From assembly GCF_900107285.1 (NCBI RefSeq), contig NZ_FNPK01000006.1, positions 124,001-188,000 of the forward strand: a DNA stretch of 64,000 bases. Direction: 5' to 3'. Positions 1 to 8,348 of the stretch are shown piece by piece. The first letter of the stretch is position 1; each line of letters begins with the position of its first letter. The notes beneath the pieces were generated by a model. The model had not been told where the DNA came from. It saw only the letters and a list, made by a program, of their open reading frames with translations, and searched no databases. This DNA comes from Acinetobacter kyonggiensis. GTDB taxonomy: Bacteria; Pseudomonadota; Gammaproteobacteria; Pseudomonadales; Moraxellaceae. The translations under genes were made by a program, and so were the position numbers.

Positions 1-43
1 AGCAGATCAGTTAGCAATGCTTGCACAGCAGAATGGTGGTTAA
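1..43 (+). CDS. prfA: Peptide chain release factor 1, C-terminal end only
   Basis: Only the last 13 codons are present (reading ADQLAMLAQQNGG then TAA at 41-43). The tail resembles the C-terminus of RF1, and RF1 normally sits directly upstream of prmC. Its stop codon overlaps the prmC start by one base (TAATG), which indicates translational coupling. RF1 recognises UAA/UAG stop codons, and its GGQ glutamine is the substrate of PrmC. The call rests mainly on gene order, since too little sequence is visible for a domain match. Confidence 0.75.
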   Translation, partial: ADQLAMLAQQNGG

Positions 44-861
44 TGAATATTGCACAGGCATTAGCCTTACGTGGTGAATCGGAAAGTTACGAACGCCAAG
101 AAAATGCATGGTTGCTTGAACACATTACCAAAATCGATTCTTTTGATTTGGTTATGAAAAAAGCCCAAGCATTAACGGCAGAGCAAGAGCAAGCCTATGT
201 TGCGGCATTGGCACGAATTGAAGCTGGCGAACCTTTGGCTTATGTGACGGGTTCACAACCATTTTGGACTTTAGATTTAAAAGTAACCAAAGATACTTTG
301 GTGCCAAGACCAGACACTGAAGTTTTGGTGGAAACAGTTTTGCATTTAGACTTACCTGAAGATGCTCGAATTGTAGATTTAGGCACAGGTACAGGTGCAA
401 TTGCTTTATCGCTTGCCAGTGAACGTCCAGATTGGGCTATCACAGCAACTGATATTTATCAGCCAACGTTAGACGTTGCGCAGTTTAATGCAGATAAACA
501 TGATTTACCTCAAGTTAAATTTGCTTTAGGCAGTTGGTTTAAAGCTTTAGAGCGTAATCAATTCTTTGATGTAATTGTATCGAATCCGCCTTATATTGAT
601 CCGAATGATAAGCACATGAAGGATTTAGCAACTGAGCCAAAACGAGCTTTAGTCGCAGCGAATAATGGTCTAGCTGATATTGAATTTATCATTCAAAATG
701 GTAAAAAATGGTTGACTGCTAACGGTTGGATTGCGCTTGAGCATGGTTATAATCAAGGTGGTGTGGTCTATCAACTGTTTAAGAAATATGGTTATAAAGA
801 TATTCAAACCATTAAAGATTACAGCGGTAATAATCGCGTAACAATCGGTTGTTCAAAATAG
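43..861 (+). CDS. prmC: Release factor glutamine N5-methyltransferase PrmC (HemK)
   Basis: A cytoplasmic SAM-dependent enzyme that methylates the GGQ glutamine of release factors RF1 and RF2. The 272 residues match the usual family length. The N-terminal helical substrate-recognition domain covers about residues 1-80. The SAM-binding motif DLGTGTG is near 112-118, and the catalytic NPPY motif is at 181-184, which together identify an N5-glutamine methyltransferase. The start overlaps the prfA stop by one base, so the gene is coupled to its substrate's gene. A rho-independent terminator follows at 881-908. Confidence 0.95.
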   Translation: MNIAQALALRGESESYERQENAWLLEHITKIDSFDLVMKKAQALTAEQEQAYVAALARIEAGEPLAYVTGSQPFWTLDLKVTKDTLVPRPDTEVLVETVLHLDLPEDARIVDLGTGTGAIALSLASERPDWAITATDIYQPTLDVAQFNADKHDLPQVKFALGSWFKALERNQFFDVIVSNPPYIDPNDKHMKDLATEPKRALVAANNGLADIEFIIQNGKKWLTANGWIALEHGYNQGGVVYQLFKKYGYKDIQTIKDYSGNNRVTIGCSK

Positions 862-880
862 CTGACAAAGAAAGAGATTT

Positions 881-908
881 AAAAAAGCGCATTATGCGCT
901 TTTTTTTT
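881..908 (+). terminator. Rho-independent terminator after prmC
   Basis: A short hairpin AGCGCATTATGCGCT is followed by a run of nine T. It lies 20 bases after the prmC stop and ends the prfA-prmC unit. The rest of 909-1178 is A+T-rich with no gene that I can support. Confidence 0.85.
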
Positions 909-1178
909 GCTTATTTATTCAGAGTTTAATCATCGATTTTCGATTTTTGATTAAAAAAGGAGTAGCCGAACTTTCTTTTAAATGTAATTTTTTTGTAATT
1001 ACGTTGTGTGTTTTAAGTGTTTGCAATTATCTTCAGGTAAGACAAAGAATAAGTTATTGCAATCAGCATTAGTTTAAGTAAAGTGATCAGCATAAATCGC
1101 CTAGCGTACAATATAGAGCATAAAGAGCTTTACTATAAATTTCGATCAAAATAACTTATTCAATAATGATTTACCCAT

Positions 1179-1207
1179 AAAAAAGCGACTCAAAAGAGTC
1201 GCTTTTT
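1179..1207 (-). terminator. Terminator of the small gene at 1224-1577
   Basis: The perfect stem GCGACTC-AAAA-GAGTCGC has A/T tracts on both sides, so it can work on either strand. It lies 17 bases beyond the stop codon of the minus-strand gene. Confidence 0.8.
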
Positions 1208-1223
1208 AAAGCCATTTACAACA

Positions 1224-1577
1224 TTACATTGGATAATCTTGTAGGCAATCGGATACTTCAACTTGCTCTAAAGCATCTGTTTCGAGTGCAAGGCAAAGCG
1301 TCACAATTTTCTTCAGATCAGCTAAATATTGTTCATCTTTAAAGGATGCACCTAACTGAAAGGCTTGAATATGGTCAGCACTAATATCAAGTGCTTGTAC
1401 TACTTCAATGGCATCGACTTCATTAAAAAATGCAGTTACAGCATGATTTAAGTCAAGGTCTGATGCATTTAGAATGCCTTGATTCAGTTGCTCTTCAAAT
1501 TGTGGAGTAGGAGACTGCAAAGCTTGGGTGAAGTTTTGCACGAGACGTTGATCGAGAACATCAATCATTTTAAGCAT
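1224..1577 (-). CDS. Conserved-looking hypothetical protein, 117 aa
   Basis: I do not recognise this protein. It is small, acidic and predicted to be all-helical and soluble, with no signal peptide or membrane segment. Leu, Ala, Asp and Glu dominate, and there are only two Cys (in TLCLAL and SDCLQDY). It is probably real: it stands alone as a single-gene unit, it is followed by its own terminator, and its codon use matches neighbouring genes. Two Met codons (residues 1 and 4) are possible starts. The convergent neighbour is prmC. No function can be assigned. Confidence 0.7.
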   Translation of the reverse strand: MLKMIDVLDQRLVQNFTQALQSPTPQFEEQLNQGILNASDLDLNHAVTAFFNEVDAIEVVQALDISADHIQAFQLGASFKDEQYLADLKKIVTLCLALETDALEQVEVSDCLQDYPM

Positions 1578-1690
1578 GACAGAACCTTTGATTTAAGGTG
1601 GTTTTACAGGAGAAGAACAGCAGGTTAAGCATAAAATATGCTTTTAAATTGAGTGAAAAACAACCTATTTTGGGGCTTTATGCAAACATC

Positions 1691-1788
1691 TTCCGATGAA
1701 TGAAAAATTGAGTTTTTAAGCGTATGAAAACCTTGAAATTATTTAATAATAGGGTCTGTTGATACTTCATCAGGGTAATTAGATGAGG
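1691..1788. repeat. Left copy of a short repeat flanking the sphingomyelinase operon
   Basis: Two blocks, TTCCGATGAATGAA (1691-1704) and AGGGTCTGTTGATA followed by CTTCATCAGGG (from 1751), reappear with changes at 4517-4530 and 4555-4592 beyond the other end of the operon. The rest of 1578-2064 holds A+T-rich DNA and a hairpin with a T tract at 1989-2037. No gene is supported there. Confidence 0.45.
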
Positions 1789-1988
1789 TATGTACATGGA
1801 TTGGTGCTTATATAAAATTAAGTACTTAGTTGAGAATATAGCTAGATTTTGGTTTTAAGCTACCTTTAAATTAACTCTAAAGATATGAAATAAATATACT
1901 TATTTTAATAATTTGGCGGCATGGTTTTTATTTGGCCATAGCTGATTCAAACTAGAAAATATCGTGAAATTGCAAGGCGTGATGACAA

Positions 1989-2037
1989 GCTAAAGCAACA
2001 TTATTTCCATAACTTTGCTTTAGCTGTGCTTTTTTTT
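1989..2037 (+). terminator. Hairpin with T-run, possible terminator
   Basis: GCTAAAGC (1989-1996) pairs with GCTTTAGC (2017-2024), and a run of T ends at 2037. The T-run is on the plus strand, so it would stop transcripts heading into the 3' end of the minus-strand foldase gene. No plus-strand gene precedes it, so its role is unclear. Confidence 0.35.
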
Positions 2038-2068
2038 GGGTTGAAATGATGAATGCTTAAGCCACTAA

Positions 2069-3049
2069 TTAAAGTGCTTTTGTCGTAGTTGTTCCAGCCG
2101 TAGTTGATATTGCTGCTGCCAGCCGTAGTTGATATTGCTGCTGCCAGGTACTTTCAGGCAAGCTTTGTTTTCGTTGGTTCATTTCTTGGTTTAAAGTCGC
2201 AAGCTCCGATTGATAACTTGCCACTTGTTGCTGTTGTTGAGCGACTTGTTGTTCACGTGCAGCCAATTGTGCGGCTTCTTTAGGTGAGAAGTAACTGCTA
2301 AGCAACTGTTGGGTAATCTTTTGTTGTTGTACAGGGTCGGTGATACCAATTAAAGCCAATTTAAGTGCTTTATCATAACTGCCATTTTGACCATCAATAT
2401 TTTTGCTTGAATTTTTATATTGTTGTTGCAGTTGTGCAAGTTCACTCAGACGTTGCTGTTGCGTCATCTGCGGTGCTCGATTCAGGAGTTCGCCATAGGC
2501 AAACTGATAGCTGGCAAATTCTTTTTCTTCACCAAAGCCGAGCTGTGCTTCTTTTTGACCTAAAGTCTGCTCACGTAATTTCCAAATTTCCTGATAACGC
2601 TGCTGTGGTGTCATTTGTGTGGACATTATTTTAGCTTGCATTTCTTTTTCATAGAGCGGTAGGCGTTCAATTAGTTGCTCTAAAGTCTGGGCAAATTGTT
2701 GATCAGGATATTCGGCTAATACCTGTTTTAATAATGCCTGACAGTTTGCATCAGGGCAGTTTTGCTGTAACTGGGTCAATAATTGTGTGATATTGCCCGG
2801 ATTTTTTTGAAAAAATTGAATCATTTGTTTGATTGATTCTTGTTGCTGCTGTTGCTGCATTTTTGACTCGTCATTGTTTGCAGCTGCAAACTTATCTTGC
2901 GAACCCATTGGTTGACCCGTTTTTGTGAGGGACGATGATGAAGTCTGAGTTTGATCCGATGTGGCATATGATGGGCCAATGCCCAACCATATACCAACAC
3001 CAATCACCAATAAACTCAGCACCAAAGCGATAAGCCCAAAGTGCTTCAT
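2069..3049 (-). CDS. Lipase-foldase-like protein (LifO/lipase modulator family) with altered C-terminus
   Basis: Family members are inner-membrane-anchored periplasmic chaperones that fold secreted lipases. This 326-residue protein has an N-terminal membrane anchor (about residues 5-25), a low-complexity linker rich in Ser, Thr and Gln, and a long helical Gln-rich body typical of lipase foldases. It lies 9 bp downstream of a secreted phosphodiesterase gene, so that protein may be its client. A 25-bp tandem duplication at 2094-2143 has shifted the frame near the end. The tail now reads AAAISTTAGTTTTKAL. Removing one copy restores RLEQLRQKHFN with a stop at 2065-2067. Whether the new tail affects function is unknown. 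Confidence 0.7.
   Translation of the reverse strand: MKHFGLIALVLSLLVIGVGIWLGIGPSYATSDQTQTSSSSLTKTGQPMGSQDKFAAANNDESKMQQQQQQESIKQMIQFFQKNPGNITQLLTQLQQNCPDANCQALLKQVLAEYPDQQFAQTLEQLIERLPLYEKEMQAKIMSTQMTPQQRYQEIWKLREQTLGQKEAQLGFGEEKEFASYQFAYGELLNRAPQMTQQQRLSELAQLQQQYKNSSKNIDGQNGSYDKALKLALIGITDPVQQQKITQQLLSSYFSPKEAAQLAAREQQVAQQQQQVASYQSELATLNQEMNQRKQSLPESTWQQQYQLRLAAAISTTAGTTTTKAL
2094..2147. repeat. 25-bp tandem duplication inside the foldase gene
   Basis: Two exact 25-bp copies (2094-2118 and 2119-2143), each beginning CCAGCCGTAGTTG, are followed by the first four bases of a third. Because 25 is not a multiple of 3, the duplication changes the reading frame of the foldase C-terminus. Confidence 0.95.
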
Positions 3050-3058
3050 TGATATTCC

Positions 3059-4408
3059 TTATGGGTTGTATTGGAATTGACCCATGACAGGGAAGTGGTC
3101 AGATAAATCCCAAGTCATAAATAATGGGTCGGCAGCTGAGCGAATAATGCGTACATCGTTGCGTGCTTGCATGGGCTGACGATGATTATTCGATGACACC
3201 ACATAGTCTAAGTATTCCACTGTAGAACCACCGCTTAGGCCAGCACCCGATAGTTTATTCACACGTGGATCAAATGTTGATTCTGTATATCCTGTGCTGA
3301 CTGGAGCAGTCCCATTCAGGTTATTCAACATCTGGGCATAATCTTGTGGCCACAGTAGTTTGTTGACGTTAAAGTCACCTCCCATCAATACCGCATCAAA
3401 TGATGGAATATTTTGTTTATCGACCAAAGCACGGATTTGTTTAAATTGTTGTTGGCGTAAGTCACGTGCCGCAGCGGTATCGAACGATGCTGTATGCGTT
3501 GATGTCACATGGTAAGCCTTACCATTTTTCAGAATTTCAGCATAGACCACCCCTTTATCTGCAAAACAGTCAGTGCCTGTACAGTTAGGATAAATTAAGT
3601 GATCTGTCTTCACGATAGGATAGCGACTCGCAACCAGTATGCCGCTGTCATAAATATTAAAGCCTGAGCCCACTGGAATATAAGTTTGATAAGGATATTC
3701 CTGTGCTAATTTGGCCAACATTGCGGTACGCCCAGAAGCAAAAGCTTCTTGAAATAAAATTGCATCGTAGCCTTTTAAGTTTTGTGGCAGTTGATCTAAA
3801 CGCTCATCAATTTTACTCGCAACCACAGGAAGTGCATAAATATTATAGGTTAAAACTTTAAATTCATTGGCACTGGCTACAATAGGTTCTGGCATCGTGT
3901 TTTGATGAATGGTGTAGTGGAAGTCATCATAGCCGCCCGTGAGTTCAGCTTTAAATGCAGTCTGGGCTGCTTTACCTGCATAGTTGGTGTTGAAGCGCTG
4001 AATATTACGATTGTTGAACCACGGTGCAGAAAAATCACTGCCAGAAGCCGAATGTTTAATATCACTGCCAGACCACGTACCTGTCATCGATTGTTTCAGC
4101 GTTACACTTGAGCCACCGCCAGTAATCACGGTATCAAAATTGTAAGTTTGACCCGACTTTACCCCCGTATAACGATTATAACGCAGGACACGTTTGGTCT
4201 CGTAAGGGGTAATTTGGGTGGCTTCTTGTGCCCATTCGCTCCCTTGAACTAAGGTGCGTGTACCGTGATGATTAATATTGACGGATACCGTTTCAGGAGT
4301 AGTATTAGTCACATAAATGTATGTGTCGGCAATCGCTTGCTGACTGCATAGTAACAATGATAGCCATGCAATATTTGTCATTAGATTTTTATTAAATTGG
4401 GTGCTCAT
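3059..4408 (-). CDS. Secreted sphingomyelin phosphodiesterase-like hydrolase (endonuclease/exonuclease/phosphatase fold)
   Basis: A likely secreted, Mg-dependent phosphodiesterase of the neutral sphingomyelinase type. The start at 4408 (MSTQFNKN) is preferred over an ATG at 4450, because GGAGGGG lies a few bases before it and a signal peptide ending CSQQAIA follows at once. An N-terminal beta-rich domain of about 150 residues precedes the catalytic domain. Motifs visible in that domain are LTYNIYALP, LFQEAF (metal-binding Glu), GGDFNVN (Asp/Asn) and the terminal SDHFPVMG (catalytic Asp-His). The foldase-like gene follows in the same operon. True substrate (sphingomyelin or another phospholipid) cannot be told from sequence. 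Confidence 0.85.
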   Translation of the reverse strand: MSTQFNKNLMTNIAWLSLLLCSQQAIADTYIYVTNTTPETVSVNINHHGTRTLVQGSEWAQEATQITPYETKRVLRYNRYTGVKSGQTYNFDTVITGGGSSVTLKQSMTGTWSGSDIKHSASGSDFSAPWFNNRNIQRFNTNYAGKAAQTAFKAELTGGYDDFHYTIHQNTMPEPIVASANEFKVLTYNIYALPVVASKIDERLDQLPQNLKGYDAILFQEAFASGRTAMLAKLAQEYPYQTYIPVGSGFNIYDSGILVASRYPIVKTDHLIYPNCTGTDCFADKGVVYAEILKNGKAYHVTSTHTASFDTAAARDLRQQQFKQIRALVDKQNIPSFDAVLMGGDFNVNKLLWPQDYAQMLNNLNGTAPVSTGYTESTFDPRVNKLSGAGLSGGSTVEYLDYVVSSNNHRQPMQARNDVRIIRSAADPLFMTWDLSDHFPVMGQFQYNP

Positions 4409-4516
4409 TAGTCCCCTCCATGATGTTTTTATTAAATATTTTGTAAACAATATGACGGGATTACTATGGCACGAAATTTTTTCAAGTCAGTGACAATGTA
4501 CGACAGCACAATGACT

Positions 4517-4592
4517 TTCCGACGAATGAAGGTCAAAAAAATGATTTAAATTTAAGGGGCTGTTGACATTTCATCATGGCAACTAGATAAAG
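4517..4592. repeat. Right copy of the short repeat flanking the sphingomyelinase operon
   Basis: TTCCGACGAATGAA (4517-4530) and AGGGGCTGTTGACA followed by TTTCATCATGG (from 4555) resemble the blocks at 1691-1788. The rest of the 4409-4714 gap is A+T-rich and holds the operon promoter region; I see no gene. Confidence 0.45.
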
Positions 4593-4714
4593 CTACCAGC
4601 TAGAGCAATAGAACTTTTATAGTGTCACTTTGGCGGTTGAATTTTATTACTCGCTATTTTTTGCACGAAAAATATCAATAGACCTTAATTTTGGTTCATA
4701 TCAATAGAAACAGA

Positions 4715-5737
4715 TTACTGTTCCTTATTTTGACGATAAGCACCTGGACTGACACCTGTCCATTTTTTAAAGGCGCGATGAAATGCGCTTGGGTCATGAA
4801 AGCTTAATTCATCACTAATATCTTGTAGGGTTTTGTCTGTTTTAGTCAGAAATTCAATGGCTGTGTCACGTCGGATATCATTTTTGAGCTGTTGGTAACT
4901 CACGCCTTCACTTTTTAAGCGTCGTTGGATGGTTGCATCCGACATATTTAAACGATGCGCAATTTCATTGAGTTCTAACCATTGCGCTGGTGGAACTTGC
5001 ATTAAATGTTTACGTATTTGAGAGCTGATTGCATGTGGGTTTTTAAAGCGAACCAAGAGGTTTTGTGGCGTTTGTTGAATGAATTGAGCCCACGATTGTT
5101 GGTCTTGCTTGATCTGAATGTTTAAATAATTGGCGTCAAATTGAATGTAATTTTCATTGCTATTGTATTGAATATTTTCACAAAAACGAACTTTATAGTC
5201 TTGATCATCTAAGGGTGAATCACATTTAAGTTGAATCTGGTTCAGTAAAACCCGTTGCCCGCTTAACCAACACATCAAACCATGAATGAGCATTAAATAA
5301 GTGGCGTAACTGAACATTCTTTTAGTTTGTTTTTGTTCATAAATCACAATGTAAGCATAGTTTTCTTGTACAAATAATTGACTGATAAAATCATCTAAGA
5401 CCAGATTTAAAAATTGCAAAATATGTTGAACTGCATGTTTCAGTGTTTCAGCATACATAACGGATTGTGATAACAGTTTAAAACTTCCACGACGCATTGG
5501 ATGGCTGTCCATACCAAAAAATTCATCGTTCATGGCATCCGCAAGTTCAATCCAGAGTTGTGCGTATTGAGAAACTGAAACACGGGCTTTACTGGACTGC
5601 ATTAACTCAAGAGGAATGCCCGATTTGAGTAAGATGCTTTGTGTGTTTAAGCCTTGATGCTGCGCAGAACATAATGCTTCATGCACAAGATTGATCGAGA
5701 TTGTACCTTTGCTATAGTTTAAATCTTGTTCATTCAT
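4715..5737 (-). CDS. AraC-family transcriptional regulator
   Basis: A 340-residue DNA-binding regulator of the group with an N-terminal effector domain of about 200 residues and a C-terminal pair of helix-turn-helix motifs. The second HTH is clear: LQDISDELSFHDPSAFHRAF, then KKWTGVSPGAYR, the classic AraC signature. The gene is transcribed away from the SDR/acyl-CoA gene set starting at 5893, with 155 bp between the two starts, so it probably controls that set. Its ligand is unknown, perhaps a fatty acid or acyl-CoA derivative. Confidence 0.9.
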   Translation of the reverse strand: MNEQDLNYSKGTISINLVHEALCSAQHQGLNTQSILLKSGIPLELMQSSKARVSVSQYAQLWIELADAMNDEFFGMDSHPMRRGSFKLLSQSVMYAETLKHAVQHILQFLNLVLDDFISQLFVQENYAYIVIYEQKQTKRMFSYATYLMLIHGLMCWLSGQRVLLNQIQLKCDSPLDDQDYKVRFCENIQYNSNENYIQFDANYLNIQIKQDQQSWAQFIQQTPQNLLVRFKNPHAISSQIRKHLMQVPPAQWLELNEIAHRLNMSDATIQRRLKSEGVSYQQLKNDIRRDTAIEFLTKTDKTLQDISDELSFHDPSAFHRAFKKWTGVSPGAYRQNKEQ

Positions 5738-5892
5738 GTGCTGATATCCATGTTTAGTTCATTTGTCCGATAGTTTGAATTGTCCAAATCCATCATAGAT
5801 GATGCAATATTTGGAAATTGTACTCAAGCCTGACTACATTTACTCTGCATCTTAAGTCGAGTGTTTATTCAAAGAATTGATAGGAAAATAAA

Positions 5893-6663
5893 ATGAAAAT
5901 TCAAGGGAAGGTATTTGTAGTCACGGGCGGTGCATCGGGTTTAGGTGCTGCAACTGCCACACATTTGGTCGGGCAGGGAGCTAAAGTCATCATGGTGGAT
6001 ATGAATGATGAACTGGGTATGGAAATGCAACAGCGTTTAGGCGAGCACTCTGTTTTTGTGAAATTGGATGTGATCGATGAACATGCGGTAAAAATATTCT
6101 TTGAAAATGTTGAGCAGCAATATGGGCAATTGAATGGTTTGGTCAACTGCGCAGGGATTGCACCATCAGCCAAAGTGCTGGGTCGCGATGGCATGCATGA
6201 TTTTGCTATGTTCCAAAAAGTACTGAATATTAATGTCAGTGGAACTTTTAATATGATTCGTTTCGCTGCAAATTTGATGGCTAAATATGAGTTGAAAGTC
6301 GGTGAAGAAGAACGCGGTGTGATTGTAAATACGGCTTCAGTGGCCGCATTTGATGGTCAAATTGGGCAAACTGCTTATGCTGCTTCTAAGGGTGCCGTGG
6401 TTGCCATGACTTTGCCTTTAGCACGTGAGTTTGCACGTGAAGCTATTCGTGTGATGACGATTGCACCGGGGATTATGGAAACACCAATGCTGAAAGCAAT
6501 GCCGCAAAATGTGCAGGATGCTTTGGGGCAAATGGTGCCATTTCCACCACGTTTAGCAAAACCAGAAGAGTTTGCACATTTGGTGGGTCATATTTTTGAA
6601 AATAGTTATTTGAATGGTGAAGTGATTCGCTTAGATGGTGCGATTCGTATGCAACCAAAATGA
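5893..6663 (+). CDS. Short-chain dehydrogenase, probable 3-hydroxyacyl-CoA dehydrogenase type
   Basis: An NAD(P)-dependent oxidoreductase of 256 residues. The cofactor motif TGGASGLG is at 11-18, with the acidic VDMND after strand 2, which favours NAD. NCAGIAP, catalytic Ser149 and the Tyr162-x3-Lys166 pair (YAASK) are all present. The overall pattern resembles the type II 3-hydroxyacyl-CoA dehydrogenase (HSD10-like) group. Together with the downstream acyl-CoA dehydrogenase and acyl-CoA synthetase it suggests degradation of a short or branched acyl chain. The start has an upstream GATAGGAAA ribosome-binding sequence. Confidence 0.9.
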   Translation: MKIQGKVFVVTGGASGLGAATATHLVGQGAKVIMVDMNDELGMEMQQRLGEHSVFVKLDVIDEHAVKIFFENVEQQYGQLNGLVNCAGIAPSAKVLGRDGMHDFAMFQKVLNINVSGTFNMIRFAANLMAKYELKVGEEERGVIVNTASVAAFDGQIGQTAYAASKGAVVAMTLPLAREFAREAIRVMTIAPGIMETPMLKAMPQNVQDALGQMVPFPPRLAKPEEFAHLVGHIFENSYLNGEVIRLDGAIRMQPK

Positions 6664-6678
6664 TTTTTGGGTATTTCC

Positions 6679-6890
6679 ACTACGGAGTCTTACCCTTATA
6701 AATTCTTTTGCAGTAGCTCATTTAGTTACTTTTGTTTCGGCAAAATGAGTGCCGAAGGTACGCAAGAAAACCATTGTCATTTGCAAAACTCGTTGAATTG
6801 CGTCTTGTGATCAATAACTCGCAGAAACATTACAGAATGATGTAGTCCTGTCTCGGACAGTTGCAAATGACTTTTTCGCGTATCAAATTT
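6679..6890. repeat. Dispersed intergenic repeat, copy A
   Basis: This roughly 210-bp element fills most of the gap between the SDR and acyl-CoA dehydrogenase genes. It is related to 16732-16922. Shared blocks include ACGGAGTCTTA, GCAAAACTCGT, TGATCAAT, TCGCAGAAAC and ACAGTTGC. The inverted repeat GTCATTTGCAA (6776-6786) and TTGCAAATGAC (6861-6871) is perfect here. It has no coding potential that I can support. Confidence 0.75.
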
Positions 6891-6978
6891 TTAAAAAATG
6901 GCCGCTAAAAAATAGATATTCAGATTTTTATGTGACTTTGCAAAGTAAATAAAGACCTGAACATAAAAGGGATATTCA

Positions 6979-8115
6979 ATGCTTTTAAATGAAGAACAAA
7001 AAATGGTTCAGGACATGCTGCGAAATTATTCGCAAGCTAAACTCAAACCAACTGCGGCAGAACGCGATAAAACCGCAAAATTTCCCGCACAAGAGCTAAA
7101 AGAACTGGGTGAGTTGGGTGCTTTAGGCATGACTGTGTCTGAACAATGGGGTGGTGCGGGACTAGACTATATTTCCCTTGTTGTGGCACTAGAAGAAATT
7201 GCCGCAGGTGATGGCGCTATTTCCACTATTGTTAGCGTTCAAAACTCACTTCCATGTGGCATTACTCAGCGTTATGGTACAGAAGATCAGAAACAAAAAT
7301 ATTTAACCAAATTAGCAACAGGTGAATGGTTGGGTTGTTTTTGTTTAACAGAGCCTCAGGCTGGATCAGATGCAGGTGCACTTGAATGCAAGGCCGAACG
7401 TGATGGCGACTTTTGGGTATTAAATGGTACGAAGCAATTTATTACCACAGGTAAACATGCTCAAGTTGCAATTGTATTTGCGGTGACAGACAAAGCCGCA
7501 GGGAAAAAAGGTATTTCCTGTTTTTTAGTTCCAACCGAAACTGAAGGCTATATTGTTTCTCGTCTTGAAGAAAAAATGGGACAACATTGTTCAGATACGG
7601 CAACCATCATTTTTGATCATTGCCGAATTCCTGCCGAAAATTTATTGGGTCAGGAAGGTGAAGGCTACAAAATTGCGTTATCTAACTTGGAATCTGGTCG
7701 TATTGGCATTGCAGCTCAATCTGTTGGAATGGCACGTGCGGCATTGGATGCGGCAGTGGAATATGCCAATCAACGTACAGCTTTTGGGGTGGAAATTGTT
7801 CAGCATCAGGCAGTGGCATTTCGCCTTGCCGACATGGCAACCCAAATTGAAGCGGCACGTCAATTGATTTTTCATGCGGCCACTTTAAAAGATGCAGGCT
7901 TCGCGTGTTTAAAAGAAGCCTCAATGGCGAAATTATTTGCATCTGAAATGGCGGAAAGAGTTTGCTCAGATGCGATTCAAATCCATGGTGGTTATGGCTA
8001 TGTTTCTGATTTTCCAGTCGAACGAATTTACCGCGATGTGCGCGTGAGCCAAATTTATGAAGGTGCATCGGACATTCAGCGTCTAGTGATTGCACGTGAA
8101 GTGACTAAGCTCTAA
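6979..8115 (+). CDS. Acyl-CoA dehydrogenase
   Basis: A 378-residue FAD flavoprotein that introduces a trans-2,3 double bond into an acyl-CoA and passes electrons to ETF. The family signatures are clear: CFCLTEPQAGSDAG (FAD/substrate-binding) in the N-terminal half and IQIHGGYGY near the C-terminus. The catalytic base is Glu361 in YEGASDIQR, the position used by short-chain and branched-chain enzymes. Length is normal. It is flanked by an SDR and an acyl-CoA synthetase on the same strand, so it is part of one catabolic module, although a repeat separates it from the SDR. Confidence 0.95.
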   Translation: MLLNEEQKMVQDMLRNYSQAKLKPTAAERDKTAKFPAQELKELGELGALGMTVSEQWGGAGLDYISLVVALEEIAAGDGAISTIVSVQNSLPCGITQRYGTEDQKQKYLTKLATGEWLGCFCLTEPQAGSDAGALECKAERDGDFWVLNGTKQFITTGKHAQVAIVFAVTDKAAGKKGISCFLVPTETEGYIVSRLEEKMGQHCSDTATIIFDHCRIPAENLLGQEGEGYKIALSNLESGRIGIAAQSVGMARAALDAAVEYANQRTAFGVEIVQHQAVAFRLADMATQIEAARQLIFHAATLKDAGFACLKEASMAKLFASEMAERVCSDAIQIHGGYGYVSDFPVERIYRDVRVSQIYEGASDIQRLVIAREVTKL

Positions 8116-8348
8116 ATAGGCCAAATTTAAGACTTTAGTAGGTGTTCAAATCCTGCATGTTTTTTGATGGATTCGGAAATTGTAGGATTTCGCCAATCAT
8201 GTTTATCTAAGTCATGAGTGAAGTAAAAATGGTTAAAATGCTGAATTTATTTTGGCATTTGAAAATGAAAACAACAATGAAAATGGACAAACAAAGTAAC
8301 TGCACAAAGTAATTATTTTGTTATAAAAATGGATAAGAGGTTGTCGCT

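Noticed and set aside
7553..8095. Long frames inside the acyl-CoA dehydrogenase gene
   Set aside because: They are shadows of a well-supported gene and have no family signature.
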